Shown one piece after another: positions 61,193-64,000 of a stretch of 64,000 nt of DNA. The translations under genes were made by a program, and so were the position numbers. Location of the stretch: the NCBI GenBank assembly GCA_963730995.1, contig CAVSUB010000013.1:682001-746000 (forward strand), written 5' to 3'. The notes under the pieces were generated by a model. It was not told the origin of the DNA, did no database searches, and saw nothing but the letters and a program-made list of their open reading frames with translations. Positions within the stretch are counted from its first letter, which is position 1, and each line of letters opens with the position of its first letter. This stretch comes from CAVSUB01 sp963730995. Lineage in GTDB: Bacteria > Acidobacteriota > Vicinamibacteria > Vicinamibacterales > 2-12-FULL-66-21.

Positions 61193-63901
61193 TTACTTCG
61201 TCGGCGCGAAGCGCTTCAGCTCCGCGTCCCAATGTTGGACGAGGATGAGTGAGGGCGAAGCGCTCGCGTCGGTTCCGGGCCCTTTGATCATCAGGAACCG
61301 TTGCCCGTCGAGCGACACGTCGTACGAGCGCCCAGAGTTGGCGCCGACAAAGTAGCGCCGCTCGAAGAGTTTGATCGGCGCGCGTGAGTTCCACGTCGCG
61401 CCCTTTGCCTCTACGGATACCTGCAGCAACGATCCATCGACGCCGATATAGAAGAGTTCCTTGCCGCTGGGCGCCCAGAGCGGTCGCGTGCCGCCCGTCG
61501 TCGAGACGCGAAATTGGCCGTCGCTGACGTTCGGAAAAGGCCGAACATAGATTTCCTTGGAGCCCGTCATCGTCGATTCGTACGCCAACCACCGGCCGTC
61601 CGGCGAGACTACTCCCTCGGTTTCGTGGACGGTCGTCGCCAGGATCGGAGTCACTCGGTGCGCCTCATCGAGAGCGAGCCTCAGCAAGTCGCGGCCTGTC
61701 GTCCCCTGGTTTCTGAAGAACACTACGGCGGTTCCGTCCGGCGTGATCCCGGAGGCAAACCCCTGCTCGCTGCTCTGGCTCAGCGGCTCGGGCCCGCCGG
61801 TGCCGTCGGCCGCTTGCCACCAAAGATTGAAGACGCCGCTCCCGCCGCTCCGGTTCGAGCTGAAAATGATCCGCTTGCCGTTCTGCGTCCATAACGGGTG
61901 CTGGTCCTCGCCCGGATCCAGCGTCAGGGGCGTGAGCGTCTTTTTTTCCAGGTCCCAGATCGAAATGTCGTTCGTCTGGTCGTTGCTCCAGACTGCAATG
62001 CGCTTTCCGTCGGGCGAGAGGCGGGGCTGCAAGTAGGCGCGCGGCGGCGCCCCGACGGCTTCCTCTTTGCCCGTTCGGTCGACCCACACGAGCGTACGTG
62101 CGTTCGTCGTATCTGCGTACACGAGCGTCCCGTCATTGGCAACGGCGAGATTCGCCGCTCCTAAAGCCGTCGTAGAGAGCGGCAACATCGAGACCGCTGA
62201 ACCGTGAGTCTCAAGCCGATCGACATCGAAGGGGATCGCTCGTAGCGCGCCCGCCGCGATGTAGATCAAGTGCCCGCTGGTGACGTAGTGTGCGTCGCTG
62301 CCACCGTGCACAAGTACTCTCTGCGTACCCGTGCGCAAGTCGCGCACAGCCACCTGGGCTGTATCGAGTCCGCCCGTTTGCGATGTAATCGTAAACAGGA
62401 CGGCGTGGCCGCCGGGCAGAATTTCCGGCCAGAGATGGTCAGCTTCCCCATGCTCGCGATCGGGCCGCGTCAACACGTCGATCGACCCACTCTGGGCCGA
62501 GACGCGCTGCAACCCGGTGTCTGTATTCATGGTCGCGAAGGTGATCGTGTCGTCTGCCGCCCACGTCGCTCCCCGAATAATCCCGTCGACCCGCGCGATC
62601 TTCGTCGCTTCACCGCCCGTGATCGCGACCTTCTGGAGCTCGAAGGATGAGCCTGTGAAGAAGCCGACCCATTGACCATCCGATGAGAAGAATGGGGAAA
62701 AGATTCCACTACTTACGGTCGCGAGAGCGACCGGCTCGAGCGCATCGAGGGCACGCACAAATAGTTGCGTGTAGTTGTTGCCGACATAGACGAGCCGCCT
62801 CCCGTCGGGCGAAAGGGCTATTTCACGGCCGATGCCGCCCAGCGCCAGCTCTGTTGCGCCGGAAAGCGTAATGGTCGAACGCGTGACGCCGAGTGGGGCG
62901 GTCTGGCGCCACGGCGCCCAGAGTACGAGCACGAGCCCCAGGCCCGCTCCGAGAAGCCCCACGACTGCCCACGGCAGCGTGCGCACCCATGCGGCCTTTT
63001 GGATCGGTAGGCTCATCGCGCTTGCGTCACCGCTTGATGCGAGCGCCTCGTCCATCTCGAGCCGCGCGTCCGCGGCATCAGCCAGGCGGCGCGTGCGATC
63101 CTTCTCGAGGCAGCGACGGAGCAGGCGACGAATCGGCGCTGGCGTGCTCGCCGGCAGAGCGGTCCAGTCCGGCTCTTTCGTCAGAATGTGCGCCAGCGTT
63201 TCAGCAACATCCTCGCCGCTGAATGCGCGCTGTCCCGTGACCATCTCGTAGAGCACACATCCCAACGCCCAAATGTCCGCCCGCTTGTCCGCAGGCCGTC
63301 CCTTCGCCTGCTCGGGCGCCATGTACGCGGCCGTGCCGAGAATCACGCCGACGCCGGTCATCATCGCCGGGCTTGTAATCGTCGGTGAAGCGGTGACGTT
63401 GGCCGATGCTGCCGACGCCGGTTCGAGCGCTTTGGCCAAGCCGAAGTCCAGCACTTTCACCGTCCCATCGGACCGCAGCTTGATGTTGGCGGGCTTCAGA
63501 TCCCGATGGATGATCCCCTGCTCGTGCGCGGCTTCGAGCGCGTCGGCGATCTGCTTCGCGATCGGCAACGCTTCATCGAGGGGAATCGCGCCGCGCGCAA
63601 TGCGCTGTGACAGGTCGTCCCCCTCGATCAGTTCCATCACGAGCGCTGAGACGCCACTACTTTCTTCGAGCCCGTAGATGGCGGCAATGTTCGGATGGTT
63701 CAGCGAGGCGAGGACTTCAGCTTCGCGTTGAAAACGAGCGAGCCGATCGTGGTCAGCCCCGAGCGAGGGCGGAAGGATCTTGATCGCGACCTGACGCTTC
63801 AGCTTCTTGTCGGTCGCCCGATACACCTGCCCCATCCCGCCCTCGCCGATCTGCGCGGTGACTTCGTAGACGCCGAGGCGCGTGCCAGGACTGAGGGCCA
63901 A
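61193..63901 (-). CDS. Serine/threonine protein kinase with TolB/WD40-like propeller
   Basis: 902 residues. Kinase domain (~8-275): IGEGGMGQVYRATDKKLKRQ (glycine loop), VAIKIL (catalytic Lys), IIHRDLKPANIKL (HRD Asp), VKVLDFGLAKAL (DFG), and LGTAAYMAPEQAKG. One transmembrane helix follows near 310-330 (LPWAVVGLLGAGLGLVLVLW). The ~560-residue outer part holds propeller repeats: GREIALSPDGRRLVYVGNNY, QPRLSPDGKRIAVWSNDQTN, TQNGKRIIFSSNRSGGSGVF and VVSPDGRWLAYESTMTGSKE. This kinase-propeller receptor layout is abundant in Acidobacteriota. The extracytoplasmic propeller likely senses a ligand. Intact. Confidence 0.93.
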   Translation of the reverse strand: MALSPGTRLGVYEVTAQIGEGGMGQVYRATDKKLKRQVAIKILPPSLGADHDRLARFQREAEVLASLNHPNIAAIYGLEESSGVSALVMELIEGDDLSQRIARGAIPLDEALPIAKQIADALEAAHEQGIIHRDLKPANIKLRSDGTVKVLDFGLAKALEPASAASANVTASPTITSPAMMTGVGVILGTAAYMAPEQAKGRPADKRADIWALGCVLYEMVTGQRAFSGEDVAETLAHILTKEPDWTALPASTPAPIRRLLRRCLEKDRTRRLADAADARLEMDEALASSGDASAMSLPIQKAAWVRTLPWAVVGLLGAGLGLVLVLWAPWRQTAPLGVTRSTITLSGATELALGGIGREIALSPDGRRLVYVGNNYTQLFVRALDALEPVALATVSSGIFSPFFSSDGQWVGFFTGSSFELQKVAITGGEATKIARVDGIIRGATWAADDTITFATMNTDTGLQRVSAQSGSIDVLTRPDREHGEADHLWPEILPGGHAVLFTITSQTGGLDTAQVAVRDLRTGTQRVLVHGGSDAHYVTSGHLIYIAAGALRAIPFDVDRLETHGSAVSMLPLSTTALGAANLAVANDGTLVYADTTNARTLVWVDRTGKEEAVGAPPRAYLQPRLSPDGKRIAVWSNDQTNDISIWDLEKKTLTPLTLDPGEDQHPLWTQNGKRIIFSSNRSGGSGVFNLWWQAADGTGGPEPLSQSSEQGFASGITPDGTAVVFFRNQGTTGRDLLRLALDEAHRVTPILATTVHETEGVVSPDGRWLAYESTMTGSKEIYVRPFPNVSDGQFRVSTTGGTRPLWAPSGKELFYIGVDGSLLQVSVEAKGATWNSRAPIKLFERRYFVGANSGRSYDVSLDGQRFLMIKGPGTDASASPSLILVQHWDAELKRFAPTK

Positions 63902-64000
63902 ACGGCTGGAAGTATAGCGGTTAGCGTCGTACGGACGCGATCACTCCTCTGTAACGCCGTAGTGGCTTCCGATGTTGTGCAGGCGCGGAAACCCGCAGCG

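Noticed and set aside
60965..61252. Plus-strand open frame of 95 codons
   Set aside because: It overlaps the 3' end of the intact kinase gene, has no ribosome-binding site and no recognisable sequence.

Overview
The window looks like a chromosomal segment of an uncultured Acidobacteriota bacterium, most likely class Vicinamibacteria. The basis is gene content: two proteins of the VWFA-related acidobacterial type, two TonB-dependent receptors with an N-terminal carboxypeptidase-regulatory-like domain, a sulfatase-like/TPR fusion, a serine/threonine kinase with a C-terminal TolB-like propeller, and high GC. No rRNA gene is present, so placement rests on gene content alone.

Left chromosomal part (1-36700): an MFS transporter fragment, glpX, an acyl-CoA dehydrogenase, a SAM hydroxide adenosyltransferase, a methyltransferase-like protein and a bactofilin; a cysteine desulfurase followed by mnmA (sulfur supply and use for tRNA 2-thiouridine); trxB, trxA and glgA; the sulfatase-like/TPR protein; TonB receptors; an FdhE-like protein; a D-Ala-D-Ala carboxypeptidase; an M20 peptidase; VWA proteins; a response regulator coupled to hemE and then hemY; an O-methyltransferase; arginase; and tRNA-Lys(UUU).

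Mobile part (36701-55941): an island of about 19.2 kb sits at the 3' end of tRNA-Glu(UUC). It is bounded by an exact 20-bp direct repeat of the tRNA end (36756-36775 and 55922-55941). It carries a serine recombinase whose 3' end reads antisense through the tRNA, a ribbon-helix-helix regulator with a clear promoter/operator, a HEPN-like protein, a duplicated pair of small genes (zinc ribbon plus a GWELRL-motif protein), a beta-propeller protein, an HExxH metallopeptidase-like protein, a terminase-small-subunit-like protein and a DUF3987-like replication protein. At the far end lies a toxin-antitoxin-SecB-like chaperone (TAC) operon. No capsid, portal or tail genes are visible, so it resembles a satellite or plasmid-like island more than a prophage. 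An intact IS21-family element (49738-52549, target duplication CGATCG) has cut one island gene. Removing it in silico restores a reading frame that overlaps the next gene by GTGA.

Right part (55942-64000): a secreted hypothetical protein, a remnant of a second serine recombinase, a 37-residue lysine-rich protein, a PNPOx/DUF2470 flavin- or heme-binding protein, an NAD-dependent epimerase-like protein and the kinase-propeller protein.

At least eleven genes, including hemE, hemY and the cysteine desulfurase, are broken by single-base indels. Most are repaired by deleting one base. This looks like uncorrected sequencing or assembly error rather than gene decay. Those genes are annotated as one coding region with the indel position stated.
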